A stretch of DNA of 64,000 bases from Rothia mucilaginosa (lineage in GTDB: Bacteria > Actinomycetota > Actinomycetes > Actinomycetales > Micrococcaceae), in the NCBI RefSeq assembly GCF_001061665.1, contig NZ_JVSP01000013.1:1-64000 (forward strand), in the 5' to 3' direction. This document shows, one piece after another, positions 36,464-45,147 of this stretch. The position numbers and the translations under genes were made by a program. Below the pieces are notes generated by a model. It had not been told where the DNA came from and did not search any database. It saw only the letters and a program-made list of their open reading frames with translations. How positions within the stretch are numbered: the first letter of the stretch is position 1; the number at the start of each line of letters is the position of its first letter.

Positions 36464-38566
36464 CTACATATCGATGTTCTCGGTATCCAGCTGATGCGCG
36501 CCGGCGATAATGAACTCCTTACGCGGAGCCACCTCGGAACCCATCAGCAGCGAGAAGGCGCGCTCGGCAGCCTCAGCATCCTCGATGCGGATGCGGCGCA
36601 GCATGCGGTGGCGCGGATCCATCGTGGTCTCGGCCAGCTGGTCGGCGTCCATCTCACCCAGACCCTTGTAACGCTGAATCGGTTCCTTGTAGGTCACGCC
36701 CTGCTCCCGCAGAGAATCCAGCAGCTCGTGCAGCTGCTTCTCGGAGTAGGTGTACACCATCTCGTTCGGCTTACCGCGGCGCACCACCTCCACGCGGTGC
36801 AGGGGCGGAACCGCGGCGTACACGCGACCGGCCTCAATCAGCGGGCGCATGTAACGGTAGAACAGGGTCAACAGCAGGGTGCGGATGTGCGCGCCGTCAA
36901 CGTCCGCATCGGTCATCATGATGACCTTGCCGTAACGGGCAGACTCTAGGTCAAAGGTGCGGCCCGAACCGGCACCAATCACCTGAATCAGCGCCGCGCA
37001 CTCGGCGTTCGCGAGCACATCGGTCACCGAGGCGCGCTGAGTGTTCAGGATCTTACCGCGAATCGGCAGCAGAGCCTGGTACGAGGAGGAACGAGCCAGA
37101 CGCGCAGTACCCAGCGCCGAGTCACCCTCCACAATGAACAGCTCGGAATGTTCGACGTTCGTCGAACGGCAATCCACCAGCTTGGTGGGCATGGATGAAG
37201 ACTCCAGCGCGGTCTTGCGGCGCTGCGTCTCCTTGTGAATACGCGCCGAGACGCGGGTCTTCATCTCAGAGACGACCTTCTCGCACAGAGCCGTAGCCTG
37301 CGCCTTCTCCGCGCGGGCGGTCGACTCCAGGCGGGCCTTCAGGGCATCGCCCACCACCTTGGAGACAATCTGGCGAACCGCCGGGGTGCCCAGAATCTCC
37401 TTGGTCTGACCCTCAAACTGCGGCTCGGCCAGACGAACGGTCAGCACGGCGGTCAGACCGGCCAGCACGTCGTCCTTCTCAATCTTGTCGTTACCCACCT
37501 TGTACTTGCGGGCGTTGTCGGCCAGATGCTTGCGCATCACGCGCAGCAGGCCCTGCTCGAAGCCCGCGGTGTGGGTACCGCCCTTGGGGGTCGAAATAAT
37601 GTTCACGAAGCTGCGAATCGTGGTCTCGTAGCCGATGCCCCAGCGCAGGGCAACGTCCACCTCGCAATCGCGTTCCACATCGGTCAGCTGCGAGCGGCCG
37701 TCCTCCCCCAGCACGGGCACGGTCTCGGTGAAAGTTCCGCTACCGCTGAAACGCCAGATGTCGGTGACGCGCTCGTCGTGCGCCAGGAATTCCACGAACT
37801 CGCTAATGCCGCCGTCGTACTGGAAGACCTCCTCGTGCGCCTCCAGCTCGCCGGGGGTGCCGGGCAGCCGGCGCTCATCGCGAATACAAATGCGCAGGCC
37901 CGGAATGAGGAACGCGGTCTGGCGCGCACGAGCCACCAGGTCCTCGTAGCTGAACTTGGCGTCGGGGGTAAAAATCTGCGGGTCAGCCCAGTAGCGCACG
38001 CGGGTGCCGGTCACACCGCGCTTCGCCTTACCCACAATCTGCAGGGCGTCGGTGCCCTCGGATGCGGGGGTGAACGGGTCATCGGGCTTGGGGGTGCGGC
38101 CCGAATCGAAGTGGCCGGGAATACCGTGACGGAACGACATCTGGTAGGTCTTCGAACCGCGGTCCACCTGCACGTCCAGGCGCGAAGACAGCGCGTTCAC
38201 CACGGATGCGCCCACACCGTGCAGACCGCCGGAAGCGGTGTAGGAACCGCCGCCGAACTTACCGCCGGCGTGAAGCTTGGTGAAGACGACCTCCACACCG
38301 GACAGGCCGGTACGCGGCTCAATATCCGTGGGGATGCCTCGGCCGTCGTCGCGAACCTCCACCGAACCATCGCGGTAGAGAATCACCTGAATGGACTGGC
38401 CGAAGCCGGCGAGCGCCTCGTCCACCGAGTTGTCGATAATCTCCCAGAGGCAGTGCATGAGGCCGCGGGAATCGGTGGAGCCGATGTACATGCCCGGGCG
38501 TTTGCGGACTGCTTCAAGACCTTCCAGAACGGAGAGGTTGCGAGCGGTGTAGTTCGAGGACGCCAC
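36464..38566 (-). CDS. parE: DNA topoisomerase IV subunit B
   Basis: 700 residues. It is the ATPase subunit that pairs with ParC. The GHKL domain contains E42 and N46 (WEIIDNSVDEA), the DGRGIP loop and GLHGVGASVVNALS. The transducer domain follows, and a TOPRIM domain begins at VEGDSALGTARLARSSSYQALLP with DADVDGAHI. The EGDSALG form in place of the EGDSAGG of GyrB supports ParE. The start is GTG 38566 after GAAAGGA; a TAGAAT box at 38712-38717 (minus strand) is a likely -10. The nearest gene on the left is cydA, from which it is separated by 0.5 kb. Confidence 0.94.
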   Translation of the reverse strand: MASSNYTARNLSVLEGLEAVRKRPGMYIGSTDSRGLMHCLWEIIDNSVDEALAGFGQSIQVILYRDGSVEVRDDGRGIPTDIEPRTGLSGVEVVFTKLHAGGKFGGGSYTASGGLHGVGASVVNALSSRLDVQVDRGSKTYQMSFRHGIPGHFDSGRTPKPDDPFTPASEGTDALQIVGKAKRGVTGTRVRYWADPQIFTPDAKFSYEDLVARARQTAFLIPGLRICIRDERRLPGTPGELEAHEEVFQYDGGISEFVEFLAHDERVTDIWRFSGSGTFTETVPVLGEDGRSQLTDVERDCEVDVALRWGIGYETTIRSFVNIISTPKGGTHTAGFEQGLLRVMRKHLADNARKYKVGNDKIEKDDVLAGLTAVLTVRLAEPQFEGQTKEILGTPAVRQIVSKVVGDALKARLESTARAEKAQATALCEKVVSEMKTRVSARIHKETQRRKTALESSSMPTKLVDCRSTNVEHSELFIVEGDSALGTARLARSSSYQALLPIRGKILNTQRASVTDVLANAECAALIQVIGAGSGRTFDLESARYGKVIMMTDADVDGAHIRTLLLTLFYRYMRPLIEAGRVYAAVPPLHRVEVVRRGKPNEMVYTYSEKQLHELLDSLREQGVTYKEPIQRYKGLGEMDADQLAETTMDPRHRMLRRIRIEDAEAAERAFSLLMGSEVAPRKEFIIAGAHQLDTENIDM

Positions 38567-38663
38567 GGGATTCCTTTCGGGTGAATATGTCTGCGGTGGT
38601 GAACGCGCGCCGCACGCAGGGCGGAGTGAGGGCCCGGCTCACGTGCTACTAGGCAGAACGGAT

Positions 38664-38691
38664 GCGGGGCACGACGCGTGTCGTGCCCCGC
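38664..38691. terminator. Hairpin between the membrane protein gene and parE
   Basis: 12-bp perfect arms GCGGGGCACGAC (38664-38675) and GTCGTGCCCCGC (38680-38691). It follows the membrane protein gene in the minus direction and lies close upstream of the parE promoter. Confidence 0.7.
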
Positions 38692-38792
38692 AGAGCGTTC
38701 AACGTTCGGAACTCTATTCTAGCGTGGCTTGGGGAAAAGGGTGGTCAGGACGGTCACCGATGGTGCCGTGCGTGGTTCCCACGTTCACCCCG

Positions 38793-40022
38793 CTAGTGTG
38801 CCTCACCCGTGGCCTTCGAGGAGCTCTCGTGACGGTTCGTGACCATGATATTGGACTTGAAGTAGAACTCTTCGGGAAGCTCATTGGTGACCGGGCCGTG
38901 GGGGAACTCGCTGAGCTTCGGCACGAAGTACCAGTCCATCAGCTCGCCGCTGCTCTGCTTGAGCACGCGACGTTCGCGCATGGCGCGGCGAATCTTGCGG
39001 CGCAGGCGGGGGCTGTCCTCCAGGGTGCTCGTGAAGACCCAGGGGGTTTCGTACCCCTCGGTGGCGGTGCCGAAGGTGATGCGCAGCTTGCCCTGTTCAT
39101 TGGCGTCGATAACGAAGTCCCCGGGCGTGATATCGGTGAAGGCGAGCATCCAGCTGTGTCGGCGTTCGTAGCTTTCGCGGGTGGTCTGCAGTGCCGCAAT
39201 GATGCGGTGGTCGACCAGCAGCTCAACCTTACGTTCGGTGATTTCGCCCAAACGAGCGTAGGAGCCGAAGGCGCGGTTCGCACCGCTACGGCGAGGCCAC
39301 TTCGTCACCGCACCGTGCGGCACCTCCCCCGCAAAGGTGAAGGGGCCGGTAATGGTGCCGGGCAGACGCAGACGCTCAAACGGCGCAGTCGGCAGGAAGG
39401 TCGTCAGCAGTTGATCGGAGCTCACCGACTTACCCCAGCGCGCCATCTCAAAAATAGTCGGCTCGGGGCCCACCGGGTAGAGGCGCGGCATCTTGCGACC
39501 GAACTCGTCAAAGCCCTCAATAAACTCACCGTTGGAGCTGTACCCGGGCATGGTCGCACCGAGCGGGCGAGTCCACGAGCCCGAGTACGGCTTGGTCAGG
39601 TGCGGGTTCTCCACCGGCAAGATGCTGGTGCGAGCGCCCAGGTAGGCGGGCATACGGGACAGGTTACGCCAGGCGAACTTCGCGGCAACCGCCTCACGCC
39701 ACCACATGGGGCGCTTGCCGGGGGTTTGGCCGCCCAGGCAGTGCATGAGGAGCCAAAAACCAGCCCAGCCGAGAGTACCGGCAACAATCACCCACAACAC
39801 CACGCTCAGCACCAGCTGGAGGGTACCGGTCGCCCACATATTCGTGGCGATGATGCCCATCAACCCCGCCCAGGCCACCATGGCGTACGGGCCGAGCGTA
39901 ATCATGGGGTCGACCACCTTGACGGCGGCGATAACACGGCGGTTGAGGCCGCGCCACACGTAGGAGTAGGACCAGAGGGCGACGGCAAGCATCAGCGCCA
40001 TCAGCAAGAGAAGGATGAACAT
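38793..40022 (-). CDS. Unrecognised membrane protein
   Basis: 409 residues. Three membrane spans occupy the N-terminus (about 1-20, 40-63 and 68-92, the last rich in tryptophan and glycine). The remaining 310 residues are hydrophilic and predicted cytosolic, with strands and basic patches (RRKIRRAMRERRVL) and no motif I can assign. I do not recognise the family. The start ATG 40022 is supported by a hydrophobic N-terminus and an AAGAGAAC region upstream. It lies alone between the rdgB terminator and parE, so its function cannot be guessed from neighbours. Confidence 0.7.
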   Translation of the reverse strand: MFILLLLMALMLAVALWSYSYVWRGLNRRVIAAVKVVDPMITLGPYAMVAWAGLMGIIATNMWATGTLQLVLSVVLWVIVAGTLGWAGFWLLMHCLGGQTPGKRPMWWREAVAAKFAWRNLSRMPAYLGARTSILPVENPHLTKPYSGSWTRPLGATMPGYSSNGEFIEGFDEFGRKMPRLYPVGPEPTIFEMARWGKSVSSDQLLTTFLPTAPFERLRLPGTITGPFTFAGEVPHGAVTKWPRRSGANRAFGSYARLGEITERKVELLVDHRIIAALQTTRESYERRHSWMLAFTDITPGDFVIDANEQGKLRITFGTATEGYETPWVFTSTLEDSPRLRRKIRRAMRERRVLKQSSGELMDWYFVPKLSEFPHGPVTNELPEEFYFKSNIMVTNRHESSSKATGEAH

Positions 40023-40115
40023 CGGTGCGTTCTCTTTCGCGGCAGGTTTTTCTACCGGGGTCGGTGGCAGCAGACATCAGGCAGATGCTCCGTTGAAGTG
40101 CTTTTCAACAACAAA

Positions 40116-40149
40116 ACTCGTCTGCCGAAGGTACCTTCAGCAGACGAGT
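40116..40149 (-). terminator. rdgB terminator
   Basis: Ten-base arms ACTCGTCTGC (40116-40125) and GCAGACGAGT (40140-40149) enclose a GAAGGTACCTTC palindrome. On the minus strand it is followed by a T-rich run. Confidence 0.85.
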
Positions 40150-40171
40150 CTCTTTGGTGTCACTAACCCTG

Positions 40172-40190
40172 AGGTAAAGCTTCTTTACCT
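40172..40190. other. Small hairpin AGGTAAAG/CTTTACCT in a 303-base gene-free stretch
   Basis: Perfect eight-base arms with a three-base loop. The surrounding gap (40023-40325) otherwise holds the rdgB terminator and no gene. It could be a second terminator or an operator. Confidence 0.4.
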
Positions 40191-40325
40191 ATTGTGCCTT
40201 TAAGTGGTATTCGTATGGGGGATTTTGGCCGCGGTGTACGAATAAATCCCACTCGCCCCTCCGCCAGGCAGATACCCGACAGATATCAGGCACAGCAAAC
40301 AAGCTGTAACGCCCCGGTGACGGTT

Positions 40326-40979
40326 TTAGGCCAGAGCCGCAGCAATCTGCGGAATCAGCGCCTCAAAAGCACGCGCGCGGTGGCTAATCGAGTTCTTGAT
40401 CTCGGCGGGAATCTGCGCGCAGGACTGGCCGGCGTACTTACCCTCGTAGAGGGCGTTCTCGCCGTTGAGCTCCACGGGGCGCAGAATCGGGTCGTAGCCG
40501 AAGCCGCCCTCCCCCGCCGGTGCGGTCAGCAGCTCGCCGGGTAGCTCGCCGTATTCAACCGCCTCGAAGCCGTCCGGGGAGGCCACCGATGCGGCGCAGC
40601 AGAACTTCGCGCTGCGGTGCTCCGGAGCGATATCGCTCAGCTGAGCCAGCAGCAGGTTCAGGTTCGCGGTGTCATCGCCGTGGCGGCCGGCCCAGCGGGC
40701 CGAGAAGATGCCGGGAGCGCCGCCGAGCACGTCCACGGACAGGCCCGAGTCGTCGGCAATAGCAATCAGACCGGTTGCCCGGGCGACCGCGCGAGCCTTG
40801 AGCAGGGAGTTCTCAGCGAAGGTCACACCGGTCTCAGGAACATCGGGTGCGTTCACGCTGGCTGCATCCACGACCTGGGTGTCAACGTCCAGGCCGTCGA
40901 TGTGGCCGCGCAGAATCTCGCGTAGCTCCTTGAGCTTGCCCTTGTTGTGGCTTGCCAGAACAATCTTTGCTTCTGCCAT
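40326..40979 (-). CDS. rdgB: XTP/dITP diphosphatase (RdgB/HAM1 family)
   Basis: 217 residues. It removes deaminated purine triphosphates (XTP, dITP) from the nucleotide pool. The N-terminus carries the family SHNKGKLKELREIL motif, followed by ENSLLKARAVARATG, the catalytic/metal DDSGLSVD, GAPGIFSARWAG and the C-terminal GEGGFGYDP with SHRARAFEAL. The start ATG 40979 has AAAGGAGAA upstream; nine codons further upstream are open but lack support. It lies 52 bases after rph in the same direction, the usual rph-rdgB pair. Confidence 0.97.
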   Translation of the reverse strand: MAEAKIVLASHNKGKLKELREILRGHIDGLDVDTQVVDAASVNAPDVPETGVTFAENSLLKARAVARATGLIAIADDSGLSVDVLGGAPGIFSARWAGRHGDDTANLNLLLAQLSDIAPEHRSAKFCCAASVASPDGFEAVEYGELPGELLTAPAGEGGFGYDPILRPVELNGENALYEGKYAGQSCAQIPAEIKNSISHRARAFEALIPQIAAALA

Positions 40980-41031
40980 GGTTTCTCCTTTGCAACAGGT
41001 GCACACGGTGCGGGGTGGGGCGCCGTGCGGG

Positions 41032-41766
41032 TTAGTCGTTTTTCAGGGCCTCGCGCTGAATCTGGGCCAGCTCTGCGGTGCCCTCCAGGGCCAGGTCGAG
41101 CAGGCTGTTGAGCTCGTCGCGGTCGAAGGGGGCGCCCTCGGCGGTGCCCTGAACCTCCACGAACTTGCCGCTACCGGTGACGACCACGTTCATGTCGGTC
41201 TCTGCGCGCACGTCCTCGGTGTAGGGCAGGTCAAGCATGGGGGTACCGTCGATGATGCCCACCGAAATCGCGGACACCGAATCAATCAGCGGGTTCGCCT
41301 TGGCGGAGATAATCTTCTGCTCCTTCGCCCAGGCGATAGCGTCGGCCAGGGCCACGTACGCGCCGGTAATCGAGGCGGTGCGGGTACCGCCGTCAGCCTG
41401 CAGCACGTCACAGTCGAGCACGATGGTGTTCTCGCCCAGCTCATCCATGTTGATGACCGCACGCAGGGAGCGACCAATCAGGCGAGAAATCTCGTGGGTG
41501 CGACCACCCACGCGGCCCTTCAGCGACTCGCGCGAAGAACGGGTGTTGGTTGCGCGCGGCAGCATGGCGTACTCGGCGGTCACCCAGCCCTTGCCCTCGC
41601 CCTTGAGCCAGCGCGGCACGCCCTCGGTGAAGGATGCGGTGCACAGCACGCGGGTGTTTCCGAACTCGATGAGGGCGGAACCCTCGGCGTTGCGGGACCA
41701 GCCGCGGGTAATGGTGATGGGGCGCAGTTCGTTGAGGGCGCGGCCGTCGTCGCGGGTCACAGTCAT
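41032..41766 (-). CDS. rph: Ribonuclease PH
   Basis: 244 residues. RNase PH trims the 3' ends of tRNA precursors by phosphorolysis. The N-terminus [18 protein letters not shown] matches the family start, and [18 protein letters not shown], the phosphate-site [27 protein letters not shown] region and the [19 protein letters not shown] signature are all present. The start ATG 41766 has an AAGGAGAA site; the 31 upstream codons are rejected. It overlaps nothing and runs with rdgB. Confidence 0.97.
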   Translation of the reverse strand: MTVTRDDGRALNELRPITITRGWSRNAEGSALIEFGNTRVLCTASFTEGVPRWLKGEGKGWVTAEYAMLPRATNTRSSRESLKGRVGGRTHEISRLIGRSLRAVINMDELGENTIVLDCDVLQADGGTRTASITGAYVALADAIAWAKEQKIISAKANPLIDSVSAISVGIIDGTPMLDLPYTEDVRAETDMNVVVTGSGKFVEVQGTAEGAPFDRDELNSLLDLALEGTAELAQIQREALKND

Positions 41767-41839
41767 GGGTTCTCCTTGGGTCGGTCGGTCTGTTGTGCTT
41801 ATAACCTGGTCGGGTTGAATGTGGTTTGCGCTAGTCCAG

Positions 41840-42724
41840 CTAGGGTTTAGGGAGGGCAATGGCGGTCTTGAGCGGCGGGTCCAGCACCTCCACCACGTTC
41901 AGCGTGGAGGTCACCGGATGCGCCGGCGTGGGGCGCGGGTAGATGCGGTAGCTCGCGGCCATTTCGGCAACACCCACGGGACCGGAGAAGGCGCTACGTG
42001 CCTCGGCGCGGGCGATGTCAGGGTCGTTCCATACGGGCAGGTGGGTCAGCAGCAGGTTGCGTACGCCCGCCTCCTGGGCGGCCTGTCCGGCGCGCTTGCC
42101 GGTCAGGTGGATACCGCGCAGGGCGTCGTCGCGACCCTCCTGGTAGGCGGCCTCGCACAGGAACAGGTCGGCGCCGCGCGCGGCCTTAACCAGGCCCTCG
42201 CACAGGTCGGTATCACCCGAGTAGGCGAAAATCGTGTGGCCCTCGCGGTCGTTGCAGGTGATGCGCAGGGCGTAGGGATCCTTCGAGGGGTGCACCACGC
42301 GGAAGGGTTCCACGCGGAACGGGCCAATCTGCACGGGCTCGCCCTCGGTCCAGGTGTGGTACTCGAACTCGGTGCTCATGCCCGGATCGGGGTCCAGGCC
42401 GTGGGTCGCCGAAAGGTACTCGTTAATGGCGGCCGGGCCGTAGAGCGGAATACGTCCCTTGGGCCAGCCGCGCGGATCCCACTTGACGGCCACGTGCAGA
42501 CCGGACAGGTCGATGCAATGGTCCGGGTGCAGGTGCGAGATGAGAATCGCGTCGATATCGCTCAGGTCGATATGGCGCTGCAACATGCCGAGGGAGCCGT
42601 TGCCCATATCCACGATGACGCGCCAGGTGCGGCCGGCGAAGTCGGTCGCGGTGAGCATGTAGCAGCTGGCCGGCGAGACGGGGCCGGGGAAGGAACCGGT
42701 ACAACCGATAATCGTTAGGCGCAT
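41840..42724 (-). CDS. MBL-fold metallo-hydrolase
   Basis: 294 residues. The beta-lactamase fold is shown by the metal motif H64-L-H66-P-D68-H69, a later histidine (VVHPSKD), the GDTD metal-bridging aspartate (FAYSGDTDL) and THLPVW. The length and the early [12 protein letters not shown] sequence place it with RNase Z- or cyclic-nucleotide-phosphodiesterase-like proteins that accompany murI and rph in actinobacteria (the Rv1339 group). The substrate is not proven here. Its start overlaps the end of murI by ten bases. Confidence 0.88.
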   Translation of the reverse strand: MRLTIIGCTGSFPGPVSPASCYMLTATDFAGRTWRVIVDMGNGSLGMLQRHIDLSDIDAILISHLHPDHCIDLSGLHVAVKWDPRGWPKGRIPLYGPAAINEYLSATHGLDPDPGMSTEFEYHTWTEGEPVQIGPFRVEPFRVVHPSKDPYALRITCNDREGHTIFAYSGDTDLCEGLVKAARGADLFLCEAAYQEGRDDALRGIHLTGKRAGQAAQEAGVRNLLLTHLPVWNDPDIARAEARSAFSGPVGVAEMAASYRIYPRPTPAHPVTSTLNVVEVLDPPLKTAIALPKP

Positions 42725-43737
42725 GCGGGACCTTCCTGCGTCGCCGCGGCCTCTTCGGCCTCGGCGACGTCTTCGTCCAGGGTGATGTTGCGGTGTGCGG
42801 CCAGCATCTCGGGGGTGATGGTGGCAAAGGAGCCGGTCGGGAAACGCTCGGCCACGGATTTGGTGTGACGTACGTTCGTGACCTCGGGGCCGAGGAAGCG
42901 GCGCGCCAGCTGCGAGAACGTCTCAGATTCGCCGGTAGCGAGGAACTCGTGGTGCGGGTGCTCCTCGGGAACCGGGCTCTCGATGGCGTGGTTGAGCAGT
43001 TCGCGGTATACATCCTTGGCGGTCTCATCCGCGGAGGAAACAAGGGTGACGTCCTCGCCCATGATGTAGGAAATCACGCCGGCCAGCAACGGGTAGTGGG
43101 TGCATCCGAGCACGAGCGTGTCGACCCCTGCATCCTTGAGCGGCTGCAGGTACTGGCGAGCGGTCTCCAGCAGTTCGGGGCCGGAGGTAATGCCCTTCTC
43201 CACAAACTCCACGAAGCGCGGGCAGGCCACCGAGTACACCTGAAGGTTGGGGGTAATCGCGAAGGTGTCCTCGTAGGCGCGGGAGGTGACGGTCGCCTCC
43301 GTCGCAATCACGCCGATCTTGCGGTTGCGGGTCGCGGCAAGCGCGCGGCGGGCGGCGGGCTGAATCACCTCGATGACGGGGATGCCGTACTGGCGGGTGT
43401 AACGTTCGCGGGCGTCGCGCAGCACGGCGGCGGATGCGGTGTTGCAGGCGATGACGAGCATCTTCACGCCGGAGTCGACGAGCTCGTCCATGATGCGCAG
43501 TGCGTTGGCGCGCACCTCTGCGATTTTGAGGGGGCCGTAGGGGCCGTGCGCGGTGTCGCCGACGTAGATGATGCGTTCGTGGGGCAGCTGATCCATGATG
43601 GCGCGGGCCACGGTAAGGCCGCCTACGCCGGAGTCGAAGACGCCGATGGGTGCCGCGGCGGTGGGGGCTACGGGTTCGGGGCTTCCCCAGGGGGTGCGGG
43701 CACGGTAGGGATTGGTTGCGTCGATGCTGTCACTCAT
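42715..43737 (-). CDS. murI: Glutamate racemase
   Basis: 340 residues. It converts L-glutamate to D-glutamate for peptidoglycan. The two catalytic cysteines lie in ACNTASA (C98) and GCTHYPLL (C212), with GVFDSGVGG (D35) and [11 protein letters not shown] as substrate-site motifs. It is longer than the usual 265-270 residues because of about 25 extra N-terminal residues and a C-terminal acidic tail. The start ATG 43737 follows AGGTGA. It is first in the unit with the MBL gene. Confidence 0.96.
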   Translation of the reverse strand: MSDSIDATNPYRARTPWGSPEPVAPTAAAPIGVFDSGVGGLTVARAIMDQLPHERIIYVGDTAHGPYGPLKIAEVRANALRIMDELVDSGVKMLVIACNTASAAVLRDARERYTRQYGIPVIEVIQPAARRALAATRNRKIGVIATEATVTSRAYEDTFAITPNLQVYSVACPRFVEFVEKGITSGPELLETARQYLQPLKDAGVDTLVLGCTHYPLLAGVISYIMGEDVTLVSSADETAKDVYRELLNHAIESPVPEEHPHHEFLATGESETFSQLARRFLGPEVTNVRHTKSVAERFPTGSFATITPEMLAAHRNITLDEDVAEAEEAAATQEGPACA

Positions 43738-43968
43738 GGGTCACCTACACTTCGGTATCGGTCGTTTCCTCGTTCTATGCTAACCCGCGTTCGGGGTGGT
43801 TTCTTCCCGGGAGGGGGTTAGATGAGTCCAGAACCACCATTATGAGACGGTCTGTGACGGCGGTGCGAGGGGGCAAACGAAAAATCCGTTCAGTGGGCGG
43901 TGTTCTATCGCACGTCGACGGGCAATATTACTGCGCGCGCGTGCACCTTATGAACCGAGAAGAGGCCT

Positions 43969-44544
43969 CTACTCCTCTTCGTCCAGGCCCTCAATCATCG
44001 CAAGCATGAGCGAATCCTGCACCCACGAGATGAAGTTGTACACCATCGCCATGTACTCCTCATTGTTGGTGACCTGCGAGGCGTCGGTGATGGTGCCGAT
44101 CTCGTCGGCGCGTTCTTCATCGGTAATCTGCAGGCGGTCGGCGAGCACCAGGCGAATATCGCCGAGGGCAGCGGCCCAGGCGCGGGCGTGCTCCTCGTTC
44201 AGGCGCAGGTCGCTCGACTCAATGTCGAAGGCGAGCATCGCCAGGTTGGCACGCTTGGTTTCGCGCAAATCGCGTTCGGTGTAGCGACGGTACTCGGCCG
44301 CGCTTTCCTCGTCGCTGCTGGCGACGGGGAGCAGGCGAGCCACGGCGCTATCCTCGGGAATCGTGGGGTTCTCGGTGATGCCGACCAGCGCCTCGAGCGG
44401 GTCGACGGTACTGCCGTCGGCGGCGGTGTCGGAGGGTCGTAGCAGGGCGCGCACGTCCTCGGCGAGTTCTCGGATGAGCTCGCGCTCGGGCTGTTCAAAG
44501 CGTGCGGTGTAGCCGCCGGGGGTGCGTCGGAAGGGGCGTGCCAT
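43969..44544 (-). CDS. DUF2017 family protein
   Basis: 191 residues, soluble and mostly helical, with acidic stretches and RPFRRTPGGYTARFEQPERELIRELAEDV at the start. This and its place directly after clpS match DUF2017 of actinobacteria, of unknown function. The gene starts where clpS stops (TAATG overlap), so the two are coupled. It may be functionally linked to Clp proteolysis by this conserved linkage only. Confidence 0.88.
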   Translation of the reverse strand: MARPFRRTPGGYTARFEQPERELIRELAEDVRALLRPSDTAADGSTVDPLEALVGITENPTIPEDSAVARLLPVASSDEESAAEYRRYTERDLRETKRANLAMLAFDIESSDLRLNEEHARAWAAALGDIRLVLADRLQITDEERADEIGTITDASQVTNNEEYMAMVYNFISWVQDSLMLAMIEGLDEEE

Positions 44545-44870
44545 TAGTTCTCCACTTTCTCGAAGGTGGCCAGCAGACCCCAGGCGTGCATGGCCTGGGT
44601 GTGCTTTTCGGCGTCCTCGCGGGGCCCGGTGAAGACGATGGCCTTGCCGTTGTGGTGCACCTGCAGCATGAGCTCCTCGGCGCGGGCGCGGGAGTAGCCG
44701 AAGTGGCTGCGGAAGACGTAGGCCACGTAGGTCATGAGGTTGACGGGGTCGTTCCAGACGATGACGTTCCAGGGGGTATCAGCGGCGAGGATGTTCTCGA
44801 GCTCGGTCGTCAGGTCGGTGTCGCCTTCGGTGAGGGTTCCGCTGGAGAGAGTCACAGCTGCGTTATTCAT
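44544..44870 (-). CDS. clpS: ATP-dependent Clp protease adaptor ClpS
   Basis: 108 residues. ClpS delivers N-degron substrates to ClpA/ClpC. The binding-pocket motif WNDPVNLMTYVAYVF is present, followed by a helical AEELMLQVHHNGKAIVFTG and a conserved AEKHTQAMHAWGLLATFE ending. The start ATG 44870 has a GAAGGACC site; a 25-codon upstream extension is rejected. It is followed by the DUF2017 gene with a one-base overlap. Confidence 0.96.
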   Translation of the reverse strand: MNNAAVTLSSGTLTEGDTDLTTELENILAADTPWNVIVWNDPVNLMTYVAYVFRSHFGYSRARAEELMLQVHHNGKAIVFTGPREDAEKHTQAMHAWGLLATFEKVEN

Positions 44871-45058
44871 GGGGGTCCTTCGGGGTCCGGTCTGATGGAT
44901 TCCGGAGTTCGTGGGGCCGGGCTGTTGGGAACCGAGCCTCGCCACTTCGTGCAGCGTGGCGGCGGCTCGCGGCCGGTGTGTGCGGGGGCCGAATCTCTTT
45001 CGATTATACGGCCGGACGCGCCGGGCGGCGGGCAGAGTGCCTGTACTTTTTCATACTA

Positions 45059-45091
45059 CACTACTTATAGTCAATAGTACTTTATGTAGTG
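45059..45091 (+). promoter_or_regulatory. Imperfect palindrome upstream of pncB, candidate operator
   Basis: Arms CACTACTTATAGT (45059-45071) and ACTTTATGTAGTG (45079-45091) match at 11 of 13 positions with a seven-base spacer. It lies 57-89 bases before the start codon. Nicotinate salvage genes are often controlled by NAD-sensing repressors such as NrtR or NiaR; I cannot say this is such a site. Confidence 0.45.
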
Positions 45092-45134
45092 ATTGACACG
45101 CCGTCACAACAAGAAAAACGCCCGCTCCCCCCTC

Positions 45135-45140
45135 TACAAT
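45135..45140 (+). promoter_or_regulatory. -10 element of a probable leaderless pncB transcript
   Basis: TACAAT with seven bases to the ATG at 45148 and no ribosome site. Confidence 0.5.
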
Positions 45141-45147
45141 TGGACAC

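Noticed and set aside
36464-38584. Long plus-strand frames opposite parE (e.g. 37235-38584)
   Set aside because: Shadows of parE with no ribosome site or motif.
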